DNA from: JAUXFK01 sp034189035
GTDB lineage: Bacteria > Desulfobacterota > UBA8473
Length of the DNA stretch: 32,015 bases
NCBI GenBank assembly: GCA_034189035.1
Contig: JAXHVA010000048.1
Location: 1 to 32,015, forward strand
Reading direction: 5' to 3'
The position numbers were made by a program, and so were the translations under genes. Position 1 is the stretch's first letter. Each line of letters begins with the position of its first letter. The notes under the pieces were generated by a model. That model saw nothing but the letters and a program-made list of their open reading frames with translations. It was not told the DNA's origin and searched no databases. Shown here one piece after another: positions 24,443 through 32,015 of the stretch.

Positions 24443-25350
24443 TTGTTATCGGCTCTGCAAATATCGATCTTACAATCAAGAGCCATAGAATCCCAAAGCT
24501 TGGGGAGACTGTATCAGGAGGGCATTTTTATACTTCTTTTGGCGGCAAGGGGGCCAACCAGGCTGTAGCAGCCCTGAATGCAGGAGCAGATGTGAGTTTT
24601 ATTAGCAGGGTAGGGTGCGACACTCATGGTGATGCTATGATGGATCACCTAAAAAAAATCGGACTTTCTCTAGAGGGGATTGTAAAAGACCAGGACTATC
24701 ATACAGGGGTAGCCCTCATTATGGTTGATAATAAAGGAAGGAATATCATCTCTGTTGCCCCTGGATGCAATTGGAAACTGACATCTGGAGATGTTCGAAG
24801 CGCTGAACCACTTATTGCCTCAGCAGATGTTCTCTTAGTACAATTGGAGGTAGACCTTACTGTTGTATCCGAAGCCTTAACCATAGCCAAAAACCATCAC
24901 TTGACTACCATCTTAAACCCGGCTCCAGCACTGTCTATACCTCTAGATATATACCCTATGGTTGACATACTCACACCCAACGAGGTTGAGGCCCTTGGAC
25001 TTGCTGGAATAAAGAAGTCTGAGCCATTCGAATCAACGATACTACAGGCTGCGCATACGTTTTTGAAATGGGGAGTCGGTGAGGTAATGGTCACTATGGG
25101 ACAAAGTGGGGTCATATGGGTAAAAGAGAGTTTTAAGCAACATCTCCCTTCTTTTGAAGTAAAGGCCGTTGATTCTACAGGTGCAGGAGATGTCTTTAAC
25201 GGTGCCCTGGCTTATGCTACTTCAGCAGGCATGCCCAAAGTCGATGCTATTCGCTTTGCCAATGCAGCAGCAGCAATTTGTGTCACAAGAGCCGGTGCAC
25301 AGGATTCAATCCCTTCACAGAATGAGATAAAAAGTCTCATTATAAAATAG
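24430..25350 (+). CDS. rbsK: Ribokinase
   Basis: A 306-residue PfkB-family sugar kinase. It has the ribokinase start VVVIGSANIDL, the substrate signature FGGKGANQAVAA (38-48), NPAP and TPNEVEA in the middle, and the PfkB signature 2, VDSTGAGDVFNGALA, with catalytic Asp254. The length matches E. coli RbsK. It phosphorylates ribose at O5, and its overlap with the nucleoside hydrolase gene suggests the ribose comes from nucleosides. A lone rbsK-type call cannot exclude another pentose or deoxyribose. Confidence 0.9.
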   Translation: MQRVVVIGSANIDLTIKSHRIPKLGETVSGGHFYTSFGGKGANQAVAALNAGADVSFISRVGCDTHGDAMMDHLKKIGLSLEGIVKDQDYHTGVALIMVDNKGRNIISVAPGCNWKLTSGDVRSAEPLIASADVLLVQLEVDLTVVSEALTIAKNHHLTTILNPAPALSIPLDIYPMVDILTPNEVEALGLAGIKKSEPFESTILQAAHTFLKWGVGEVMVTMGQSGVIWVKESFKQHLPSFEVKAVDSTGAGDVFNGALAYATSAGMPKVDAIRFANAAAAICVTRAGAQDSIPSQNEIKSLIIK

Positions 25351-25528
25351 GGAAGACGGGGATATGTCAGAAAGGAGCACGACAAACATGGGATTTTTTT
25401 GGGAAGTGATTGTCTTCAGAGTGTTTATTGTTTTGCGGAAGCATAATATTCTATTCGTGCGGCTCGATGGAGGATACGACCTTAAAAGCTGAGGTAGAAC
25501 TGGCACATCAGAGTGTTTATGTTTGAAT

Positions 25529-25547
25529 AGGGTAGAACACCCTTTTT
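25529..25547 (+). terminator. Weak candidate terminator after the ribokinase operon
   Basis: AGGGT-AGAAC-ACCCT hairpin (5-bp stem) followed by a short T-run, 180 nt after the ribokinase stop. The rest of 25351-25635 shows no gene. Confidence 0.35.
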
Positions 25548-25635
25548 GTAAAGGGATGGTATTTCTCAATACGAGATCCTTAGAGATTAAGAGCAATATT
25601 TGATAATCAAAAATTAAAGAAAAGGAGATGAGTGA

Positions 25636-26376
25636 ATGAAAAAAAGGATGATCGTTATTATTATAGGTTTTGTATTTCTTGGAGTAAATATCTACGCCAA
25701 TCCAGTTTATTGGGGCTATACAGGCGAAGAAGGGCCTGAATATTGGGGTGAATTGTCTGCTGATTATGAAATGTGCAGTAAAGGAAAAAATCAATCGCCA
25801 ATTAATATAACCGGGGCAATTGAATGCGAATTACAACCCATATCATTTTCGTACAAGAGATCTACTCTCGATGTTATAAACAATGGTCATACAATTAAAG
25901 CGAACTACGATGTTGGCAGCTTTATAAAGGTTGATGGAGATACTTACAACCTGATTCAGATCCATTGGCATACTCCAAGTGAAAACACTATTGAGGGAAA
26001 ATCATTTCCAATGGAAGCACATTTTGTTCATGCAGATAAAAATGGCAATTTAGCGGTTATTGGGATTATGTACACCAAAGGGAATAAAAATAGCGCAATT
26101 TCTGGAGTATGGGATAATATGCCCTCTAAGAGAAATGCGACAAGTAAAGATTCCAGAGTTACTATTAGTGCTATGAATATGTTACCCGCAGATAAAGACT
26201 ACTACTATTTTAATGGTTCTCTTACAACCCCACCATGTTCAGAAGGGGTGCGCTGGATGGTAATGAAGAATCCTGTTGAAGCTTCAATAGAACAAATAAA
26301 TAAGTTTCACTCGACATTCCACGGAGATACTAACAGACCAGTTCAGCCTATTAATGCTCGTCCTATCTTAAAATAG
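25636..26376 (+). CDS. Alpha-type carbonic anhydrase, exported
   Basis: A 246-residue alpha-carbonic anhydrase with a signal peptide (residues 1-21, cleavage likely after NIYA). Zinc ligands are QIHWHTPSEN (H110, H112) and EAHFVH (H129). SLTTPPCSEGVRW carries the gatekeeper Thr and Cys201, which probably pairs with Cys47 (EMCSKGKNQSPI) in the conserved disulfide. The gene has GGAG upstream, and a strong terminator follows. It interconverts CO2 and bicarbonate in the periplasm. In an anaerobe with CO dehydrogenase it may supply or remove CO2. Confidence 0.95.
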   Translation: MKKRMIVIIIGFVFLGVNIYANPVYWGYTGEEGPEYWGELSADYEMCSKGKNQSPINITGAIECELQPISFSYKRSTLDVINNGHTIKANYDVGSFIKVDGDTYNLIQIHWHTPSENTIEGKSFPMEAHFVHADKNGNLAVIGIMYTKGNKNSAISGVWDNMPSKRNATSKDSRVTISAMNMLPADKDYYYFNGSLTTPPCSEGVRWMVMKNPVEASIEQINKFHSTFHGDTNRPVQPINARPILK

Positions 26377-26402
26377 CTTCTCAATTTTTTGATCTTAACC
26401 GG

Positions 26403-26436
26403 AGGCAGGGGTATTCATTTAGCCCTGCCTTTTTTT
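26403..26436 (+). terminator. Intrinsic terminator after carbonic anhydrase
   Basis: AGGCAGGG and CCCTGCCT form a perfect 8-bp GC-rich stem with a 12-nt loop, followed by six T. It is the clearest terminator in the window. Confidence 0.9.
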
Positions 26437-26671
26437 ATGGCTGTAAGCAATCTGTAATATATTACTTTTTTATAGTTTTCCTTTATGAAGAGAGAACCTC
26501 TCCTGTATGCACGATGAACATTCTCGATATCTGTAAAGCCCTCCTCACCATCTTCATCTTTGTAATTGGCAGTAAAAAAAGGGGAAAATTATGTAATTTT
26601 TTACATAAAATAAGTAATAATTTACCTCATCTATTCGGGTTTAGGTTTGTGTCAAACTCTATAAAGCAAAG

Positions 26672-26860
26672 GTGATAAAAAATATTTTCAGTCAATTAAA
26701 TAAGTTAGAAGCTGCTCTCTTTTGTTTTGTAAAATATGGACTGAAAATTGCTGAAAGAAATTATAGGGACGCCCATGAATTAGGGTCCCATAATTGTAAT
26801 CGAGTGATCAAACAGGTGCCCGGGCTTATGTTAATAGGAATTGAGGAGGTAACAAAGTAA
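26672..26860 (+). CDS. Possible small protein, unknown
   Basis: A 62-codon frame starting at GTG with only a weak purine-rich site (AAAGCAAAG). It reads VIKNIFSQLNKLEAALFCFV and ends IGIEEVTK. I recognise no family. It lies 77 nt before the DUF6765-like gene on the same strand. It may be a real small gene or a remnant. The remaining bases from 26437 to here show only a 24-codon frame on the complement and AT-rich sequence. Confidence 0.3.
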   Translation: MIKNIFSQLNKLEAALFCFVKYGLKIAERNYRDAHELGSHNCNRVIKQVPGLMLIGIEEVTK

Positions 26861-26937
26861 ACAGCCTAAAACATATGGAGCACTTATCTCGTTTGACTAT
26901 AGCTCAATTGTTTAATTTTTATAAGAAGGAGGAGAAT

Positions 26938-27939
26938 ATGGACATTGAATTTCACTATTACATAACAGGTATTATAGCCAAGCGGGCAGGGTTCAGTGAG
27001 GATGAGGCCAAAATAATCAGCTATACATCACAATACGTGGACGACAATGATGTGATCCTTAGTGTGGAAGACAGAAGAACCGAAGAGGTGTATTCCAATT
27101 ATATCAGTCAAACCAAGAATATCCTGAAACCCAGGAAGGCTTTGATGCGGATCTACCCTATCTTTCACTTTGTGCCCGGAAATCCAATGACTGAGTCAGC
27201 CTGGCGAAATGACGGTAAAATGCATATCTTGAATACAACACCAGACAATGACACCGCAAATGAGCTGCTTTCAAATGCTTTCACAGCATCACCAGAGATG
27301 CGATCTTACCGCATAGGCATTGCTACTCATGCATATGTAGATACCTGGGCTCACCAGAACTTCGCTGGTTTCAATGACAGCTTTAATGGAAGTATCTTGA
27401 ATCCTATTCCAAATGTTGGACACGCTGAATCACTCTATCATCCGGATTGGGTCAGCCATCGATGGGAGGACGACAGATTGATGGAAAACGAAGTGGACAA
27501 TAATTTGCGTTTTATTTCGGCAGCAAAGAGATTGTTCGAAAATTACGTTGACTACCTCGGATCAGAAGCCTCTTGGGACAATCTTGAAGTGGAATTGCTT
27601 TCCGCCTTGGGGCGCTCGAGACATGGCGATCAAACTCATAGGCAGGCAGAGCGTTTGGAACAATATTCTGAGATGGCACAATGGCTACCCCGCTACGACG
27701 AAGACCTTTGGTTTGAGGAAGCAATAGAATGCAAGATTTGTGGTCTTAAAGATTCTCAGGACGGAATTTTATCCAGATTCACTATCTTCAAAGATGAATA
27801 CAGGTGGAAAGAAGATGTGAACAAAGAAGAAACACATTGGTTTAAGTTCCAAGAGGCAGTTAAAGAGCATCAGGCAGTAGCCTTAGGGCCAGTGAACGAG
27901 AAGTGCAAGACTATGGGCATCGACATTCGTCTGCTTTGA
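26938..27939 (+). CDS. DUF6765-like protein
   Basis: A 333-residue protein resembling the family I know as DUF6765, found in many anaerobic Desulfobacterota. It begins MDIEFHYYITGIIAKRAGF, then SQYVDDNDV, FHFVPGNP, IATHAYVDTWAHQNFAGF and NVGHAESLYHPDWVSHRWED. The many conserved His and Asp residues suggest a metal-binding, mostly helical fold, perhaps akin to zinc-dependent phospholipase C or S1/P1 nucleases; this is inference. The start is ATG 26938, with AAGGAGGAG upstream. No signal peptide. Function unknown. Two Cys in ECKICG near the C-terminus add a CX2C. Confidence 0.75.
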   Translation: MDIEFHYYITGIIAKRAGFSEDEAKIISYTSQYVDDNDVILSVEDRRTEEVYSNYISQTKNILKPRKALMRIYPIFHFVPGNPMTESAWRNDGKMHILNTTPDNDTANELLSNAFTASPEMRSYRIGIATHAYVDTWAHQNFAGFNDSFNGSILNPIPNVGHAESLYHPDWVSHRWEDDRLMENEVDNNLRFISAAKRLFENYVDYLGSEASWDNLEVELLSALGRSRHGDQTHRQAERLEQYSEMAQWLPRYDEDLWFEEAIECKICGLKDSQDGILSRFTIFKDEYRWKEDVNKEETHWFKFQEAVKEHQAVALGPVNEKCKTMGIDIRLL

Positions 27940-28380
27940 CAAGGTATAGAAAAACCATACTTTGACGATCAGCGAGCTGCAATTTTGGCAGCCTTAGGAT
28001 ATATATTAGAGCATAGGATGCACCTGTATGTGAAATGAATGCCTGTGAATATCTTGAAGAAGCGGTTGGTCTTTTAGGACAAGCTTATTTATCTCTTGAT
28101 AGAGCTACAGCTTGGGATGTTGGTTTAAAAATTAAAGCATGAAGGGCGCTTATAAAAAGCCAATTACAAAATTTATTTAGCAAAATTGGAATTGGCTAAA
28201 TGCGGTTTATTATGGATTGAAATTAGTGTAGAATTCGATTTTATTAACCGCTGCAAAAGTAGTTCTATTAGATGCTGAACTTGAAAGTATAGGGCTAGAC
28301 CCTGAAGATGCTCTCAATGAGATTGTCAAGGCTAAATGAATTATAGATAGTGTAATGGCTGATATCGGTTGTTAGCACCA
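27940..28380 (+). pseudogene. Decayed coding remnants
   Basis: Short frames that look protein-like but are broken. FDDQRAAILAALGYILEHRM, then a stop. At 28035-28142, MNACEYLEEAVGLLGQ followed by AYLSLDRATAWDVGLKIKA. Around 28250-28340, AAKVVLLDAELESIGLD followed by PEDALNEIVKAK. They are in different frames, none has a good ribosome site, and I recognise no family. They may be parts of one or two degraded small genes. Confidence 0.4.
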
Positions 28381-28405
28381 TTGATTATATTATTAGCTTC
28401 AGATA

Positions 28406-28441
28406 TAGGGGCACAGCGCGGCACAGCGCACTGTGCCCCTA
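28406..28441. repeat. REP-like palindrome with internal 10-bp tandem duplication
   Basis: Outer arms TAGGGGCACA and TGTGCCCCTA pair perfectly over 10 bp. Between them GGCACAGCGC occurs twice in tandem (28410-28419 and 28420-28429). Removing one copy would leave TAGGGGCACAG-CGCA-CTGTGCCCCTA, a perfect 11-bp hairpin with a 4-nt loop. It resembles the GC-rich palindromes associated with REP-type transposases, of which a broken one lies at 4096. Confidence 0.8.
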
Positions 28442-28921
28442 CATGTCAATATATTTAAGCATTTCGAGACCGTTTCTGTTTCTACCATCTCTCATTTCAG
28501 ATACGATTCATTCATCTTATGTTGTCAGATCATTGATGCTCCTTATATACGTATTGTGTGGGATGCGGTGAAGTGAATTATAAGACTTTGTTCAAGAAAA
28601 TAATTTGACATTTGCAGGTATTTTGATAAGAAGTGAATATTATAGATTCACCTCTTTTTGTTTAGTGGATTCAGCAACCATGGCAAAGAGAGCACGAAAT
28701 AGAAGAGTAGCGAGATCAGAGGATCTGAGGGTGCACAAACAAAAGGAGACTGAAGAGGAGTAAAGAATGATTGCGATAATTCAATTCGTAAAAATGGGAA
28801 AATTTTCTTCCGCTTTTAGATAAACAGGCCCATATGAAAGAAATCTTTACTGATGCTGCTTTAGAAAAGCGTATCGCAGATGAAGAGTTACAAGCGAGTA
28901 ATTAATTTAAGGAGGTTGAAG
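28442..28921. other. Upstream region of the CO dehydrogenase gene
   Basis: No confident gene. A 27-codon frame at 28680-28763 (MAKRARNRRVARSEDLR, then an acidic tail) lacks a ribosome site. A 3' fragment ending at 28905 reads WENFLPLLDKQAHMKEIF, then TDAALEKRIADEELQASN, with no start, and may be the tail of a lost gene. AAGGAGGTTGAAG at the right end is the strong ribosome site of the next gene. No promoter was fixed. Confidence 0.45.
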
Positions 28922-30970
28922 ATGAAAGCCAAAGAAAGTTTCTTAGACTCGTTGATTGAATTGGCTAATAATGGGAGCATTGACCGGAGAAATTTTCTCA
29001 AACTGGCATCAGCAGCAGGGATTACTTTTGCCAGTGCTCAAAAGGGTATGGCGATGCCAGTAAGGAACTGTCTTAAGTGCCACAGTCAAGCACCGTCCTC
29101 GTTTACACCTGATCCTATTACAGGGGATTTAATGAATCATGCGAAGCAATTAGGTATTGATCTTGTCTGGGACAGAGGATCTCCATGCCAATTCTCTCAC
29201 AAAGGAGATGCAGGAGCTGCCGGGCTTTGTTGCTTTCGTTGTCAAATGGGGCCATGCACTTTGGGAGATACTACGAATACGAATCGTGGAACCTGTGGTG
29301 CCACTGTAGATATTATTGCTGCCCGAGATTTAGTGAGACGAATTGCCGGTGGTACTTCTGCGCATATTGAGCATGCAAGAGCAGCAGCGAAAATTTTGAA
29401 GGGAATCGCCTTAGGAACAATAAGCGACTATAGTATAACAGATTACGTGAAGCTGAATAAAATCTACGCGGGATTAAGTTGCACAGGTTCTGATATAGCG
29501 CTGGCAGTTGCTGAAAAGTGTCTCGAAGATTTAGGCAAAAGCGAGGGTATGCCCGCATGGCTCGACTACAAGGCTCGTAGTGAAAGAAAGACAACATGGG
29601 GAAACCTGGAGATTTTGCCCACTGGAGGGAGTGCTGAAATCTGCGAAGCTGAGCACCGGACGACAATGGGAGTCGATGCTGACATGACACACCTTGCAAC
29701 AGACGGTCTTAAACTCGGCTTGGTCGATGGATATTGCGGATTGCATATGGCGACTGACTTGCAGGATGTACTTTTTGGCACACCAATGTTGGTAGAGGCA
29801 AAAGCCAATCTCACAGTTATTGAAGCTGGCATGATAAACCTTATTGTCCATGGACATGAGCCAATCCTTTCGGAGAAGATTCTAGAGGCAGCAGAAAATT
29901 ACCCGTTTCCACCAGCCCCGATTAATATTGTCGGGATGTGCTGTACTGGCAATGAACTCCTTATGCGGAAAGGTGTCAATCTGGCCGGCAGTATGGTGCA
30001 ACAAGAGCTGGCAATTATCACTGGTGCTGTAGAAGCTATGGTGGTGGATGTCCAATGCGTCATTCCCAATATACAAAGGGTTGCATCTAACTTCCATACG
30101 AAAATCATTACTACGAATCCACATGCAAAGATAACCGGCGCTACCCATATCGAATTCGAACCTGAAAATGCGGATAGTATTGCCCAGCAGATTGTTCAAA
30201 CTGCTGTTAATAATTATTGGAACAGGAACCAGTCTAAGATACATATTCCTTCATTTCCTCCCACGGATATTGTGGCAGGCTTTTCAGTTGAACAGATCAT
30301 CGCAGCACTCAAGGCCCTAAACCCACTCGATCCTTTGAAGCCATTAATTGACAATATTGCCGCCAACAATATTCGGGGCATTGTCGGGATTGTAGGGTGT
30401 GTTATGCCCCGTGACACCTATGGGTACCGTCATGTCACAATAACCAAAAAACTTCTCTCTGAAAATATTCTTGTAGTTGGTACGGGTTGTTGGGCACATG
30501 TGGCAGGACAATATGGGCTTTTAACTGCTGATCCTGCATACCCGGGCGTGGGTGACGGCCTTAAGGCCGTGTTGGGAGCTGTGGCTTCAGCAAATAGGCT
30601 AATGGCACTTCCTGCTTGCTGGCATATGGGTTCGTGCGTGGACAACTCTCGGATCGAAGATGTTCTGAATGCGGTTGCCGACTATTTAGGTGTTATGATC
30701 AGTCAGTTACCTGTTGCGGCTTCAGCCCCGGAATTTATCACTGAGAAAGCTGTGGCAATCGGTACATGGGCAGTAGACCTTGGGCTCTTTACCCATGTAG
30801 GTAGCCAGCCCTATGTCTCTGGAAGCCAGAACCTGGTAGAACTGCTAACCAATGGGGTAGAAGGCTTGACTGGGGGGAAATTTTACGTTGAACAGGATCC
30901 TGAGGAGGCTGCAGGTGCCATTATCGCTAAAGTGAACGAAAAACGCCAGGACCTTGGCCTGCCAGTCTAA
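28922..30970 (+). CDS. cooS: Ni-Fe carbon monoxide dehydrogenase catalytic subunit with Tat-like leader and CXXCH
   Basis: A 682-residue CooS-type anaerobic CO dehydrogenase (CO + H2O to CO2, two electrons), longer at the N-terminus than usual (about 640). Start ATG 28922 behind AAGGAGG. All six C-cluster ligands are visible: H312 (VHGHEP), C341 (GMCCTGNE), C379 (VDVQCVIP), C493 (IVGCVMP), C523 (GTGCWA) and C572 (HMGSCVDN); also Lys609 of EKAVAIGTW. The B-cluster Cys fit LCCFRCQMGPC and GTCG (C104, C107, C112, C125). The D-cluster Cys are C89 and C103, a CX13C spacing. The N-terminus has DRRNFLKLASAAGITFASA (R22-R23), a twin-arginine-like signal, then NCLKCH (C50, C53, H54), a possible haem c site. 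No CooF or CooC homologue lies nearby. Confidence 0.93.
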   Translation: MKAKESFLDSLIELANNGSIDRRNFLKLASAAGITFASAQKGMAMPVRNCLKCHSQAPSSFTPDPITGDLMNHAKQLGIDLVWDRGSPCQFSHKGDAGAAGLCCFRCQMGPCTLGDTTNTNRGTCGATVDIIAARDLVRRIAGGTSAHIEHARAAAKILKGIALGTISDYSITDYVKLNKIYAGLSCTGSDIALAVAEKCLEDLGKSEGMPAWLDYKARSERKTTWGNLEILPTGGSAEICEAEHRTTMGVDADMTHLATDGLKLGLVDGYCGLHMATDLQDVLFGTPMLVEAKANLTVIEAGMINLIVHGHEPILSEKILEAAENYPFPPAPINIVGMCCTGNELLMRKGVNLAGSMVQQELAIITGAVEAMVVDVQCVIPNIQRVASNFHTKIITTNPHAKITGATHIEFEPENADSIAQQIVQTAVNNYWNRNQSKIHIPSFPPTDIVAGFSVEQIIAALKALNPLDPLKPLIDNIAANNIRGIVGIVGCVMPRDTYGYRHVTITKKLLSENILVVGTGCWAHVAGQYGLLTADPAYPGVGDGLKAVLGAVASANRLMALPACWHMGSCVDNSRIEDVLNAVADYLGVMISQLPVAASAPEFITEKAVAIGTWAVDLGLFTHVGSQPYVSGSQNLVELLTNGVEGLTGGKFYVEQDPEEAAGAIIAKVNEKRQDLGLPV

Positions 30971-30978
30971 CCCACAAA

Positions 30979-31008
30979 CTACCAATCAGAAAGACTACTG
31001 ATTGGTAG
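30979..31008. terminator. Hairpin between convergent genes
   Basis: CTACCAATCAG and CTGATTGGTAG form a perfect 11-bp stem with an 8-nt loop, just after the CO dehydrogenase stop and before the convergent glycosyltransferase stop. There is no proper T-run on either side. It probably acts in both directions. Confidence 0.6.
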
Positions 31009-31020
31009 ATAAATGGCCAT

Positions 31021-32015
31021 TTATGGTAGACACTCATTAGCACCTTCGTTTTGACAGCGCCGATCCAATATGCGTTCCACTATATCCTTGGTTTCGTATT
31101 GTTGCGTATGACTTAGTGTGTCTACGTAGATGATTTCACTGACATTTGGACCGCAGGCAGTCCAGCGCCGAATAAAACGCACATTATTACTGCCAGCAAA
31201 TATGGTATACGTGGGACGTCCTAATGCAGCTGAGATATGTTGGCACGCTGAGTCATAACCGATAAATTCATCCGAGTGGGCAATCAATGAGGCAATCTCT
31301 CCAATAGTGCACTTTACACCAATAACCCCCTGGAGGTCTTTGATATAGGCAAGTTCACTGAACAGACAGCTATTGGTGGGAAACCCCTGACGCTTTGCAG
31401 CGGACAGAATCCGCTCAGTACCGGTTTGTTCTTCATCGCCAAAACCCTGATCCAACAAGATAGCTGTATTAGGTTGTTTTAATAGTTCTAATATCAATTG
31501 TTCCTCAAAATCACCCTCCAGTTTCTTTCGGAGATTACCACCAACACCGAGATTAATGGCAATCACGTGAGTATAATTATTGGCATGTAACTTATCAACA
31601 GCTATTGCTGCGTTATCCAAATGATTCTGTATAGGCCATACCTTTGGATAGCAGAATTGGCCTGGGCCAAGTACAGTATCAAGCCAGAAATTAGCGAGCT
31701 CAGCAATGGATATCTTTTTAGGATAAGAATCTTTTCCACGACTGTTAAAGAAGAAGTAACTTTCACTTTCGATAAGTGGCAAAACTCCAAGCTGACTCAA
31801 ACGCGAATCCGGATCGAACAAGAGTACTTCACCCGACTGATATTCTTTTATCTCGTTCTCCACTACAGTGAGCAAACCCAACCAGGAATTAAAACGTTCG
31901 ATTAAATTCCCGCGTCGTACATAGTGAAATGGTTGAATGCGAACCTTCGGATTGCTTGCATAAACTTCCCTTAATTTCGGCGAACCAATAAGCACCAATT
32001 CTACACCTGGAAAGC
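31021..32015 (-). CDS. Glycosyltransferase family 9 (heptosyltransferase-like), partial at window edge
   Basis: The frame runs off the right edge, reading FPGVELVLIGSP at its visible start, the usual N-terminal GT9 strand, so the true start is outside. About 330 residues are visible. The C-terminal half has the nucleotide-sugar site EFIGYDSACQHISAALGRPT, then YTIFAGSNNVRF and the RRWTACGP region, as in ADP-heptose transferases. An internal INLGVGGNLRKKLEGDFEEQ matches the N/G-rich loop of the family. The role would be sugar addition to lipopolysaccharide core or another surface glycan. It is convergent with the CO dehydrogenase gene and unlikely to be related to it. Confidence 0.72.
   Translation of the reverse strand, partial: FPGVELVLIGSPKLREVYASNPKVRIQPFHYVRRGNLIERFNSWLGLLTVVENEIKEYQSGEVLLFDPDSRLSQLGVLPLIESESYFFFNSRGKDSYPKKISIAELANFWLDTVLGPGQFCYPKVWPIQNHLDNAAIAVDKLHANNYTHVIAINLGVGGNLRKKLEGDFEEQLILELLKQPNTAILLDQGFGDEEQTGTERILSAAKRQGFPTNSCLFSELAYIKDLQGVIGVKCTIGEIASLIAHSDEFIGYDSACQHISAALGRPTYTIFAGSNNVRFIRRWTACGPNVSEIIYVDTLSHTQQYETKDIVERILDRRCQNEGANECLP

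Noticed and set aside
25351..25635. Possible riboswitch or small RNA between ribokinase and carbonic anhydrase genes
   Set aside because: Apart from one 5-bp hairpin and a repeated GAGTGTTTAT I found no conserved riboswitch core.
26672..26860. Small frame as upstream exon or N-terminal part of the DUF6765-like gene
   Set aside because: It ends with its own stop 77 nt before, and the downstream gene has a strong ribosome site of its own.

Overview
The window reads as a piece of a strictly anaerobic, moderately AT-rich bacterial chromosome. A Desulfobacterota-type sulfate reducer or syntroph is my best guess; this is inferred from gene content and no marker gene is present. It carries many acyl-CoA enzymes, an oxygen-sensitive 2-hydroxyacyl-CoA dehydratase pair, a cobalamin-dependent mutase and a Ni-dependent CO dehydrogenase. 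I saw no rRNA, tRNA or CRISPR array.

Layout. 1-6540 is an accessory stretch. It has the end of one IS91-family element at the left edge, an amidohydrolase-fold protein (-), an FKBP-like/methyltransferase fusion (+), a CBS-domain protein (+), and then a graveyard of broken transposases (REP-associated, IS3 and IS91 types) at 4096-6526. 6697-11344 (+) is a cobalamin mutase operon: acyl-CoA dehydrogenase, metallo-beta-lactamase-fold hydrolase, mutase large subunit, B12-binding subunit and a small membrane protein. 14738-11471 (-) is a second operon: acyl-CoA dehydrogenase, nucleoside phosphorylase, a DUF1786 ASKHA-like protein and acylphosphatase. 15818-19732 (+) holds the two dehydratase subunits and an EAL protein. 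20658-19704 (-) encodes a membrane rhodanese and a MauE/DoxX-like protein. 20903-25350 (+) is a tight operon of two class III CoA-transferase subunits, a nucleoside hydrolase and a ribokinase. The right end has a periplasmic alpha-carbonic anhydrase, a DUF6765-like protein, a decayed stretch with a REP-like palindrome, a CO dehydrogenase with a Tat-like leader, and the start of a heptosyltransferase-like gene.

How the genes may work together. CoA transfer, dehydration, dehydrogenation and B12 carbon-skeleton rearrangement fit activation and beta-oxidation-like breakdown of an unidentified carboxylic acid. The mutase operon and the dehydratase operon share a conserved upstream block with the palindrome AACAGCCTGTT, so they may be co-regulated. 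Two operons pair acyl-CoA enzymes with nucleoside-cleaving enzymes, a combination I cannot place in a known pathway.

The most unusual points are the CO dehydrogenase, with all six C-cluster ligands behind a twin-arginine-like leader and a CXXCH motif; the mutase, which has lost the usual substrate-site Arg/His residues; and the CoA-transferase pair in which only one subunit keeps the catalytic Asp. Family assignments come from recognising motifs by eye; no database search was run.
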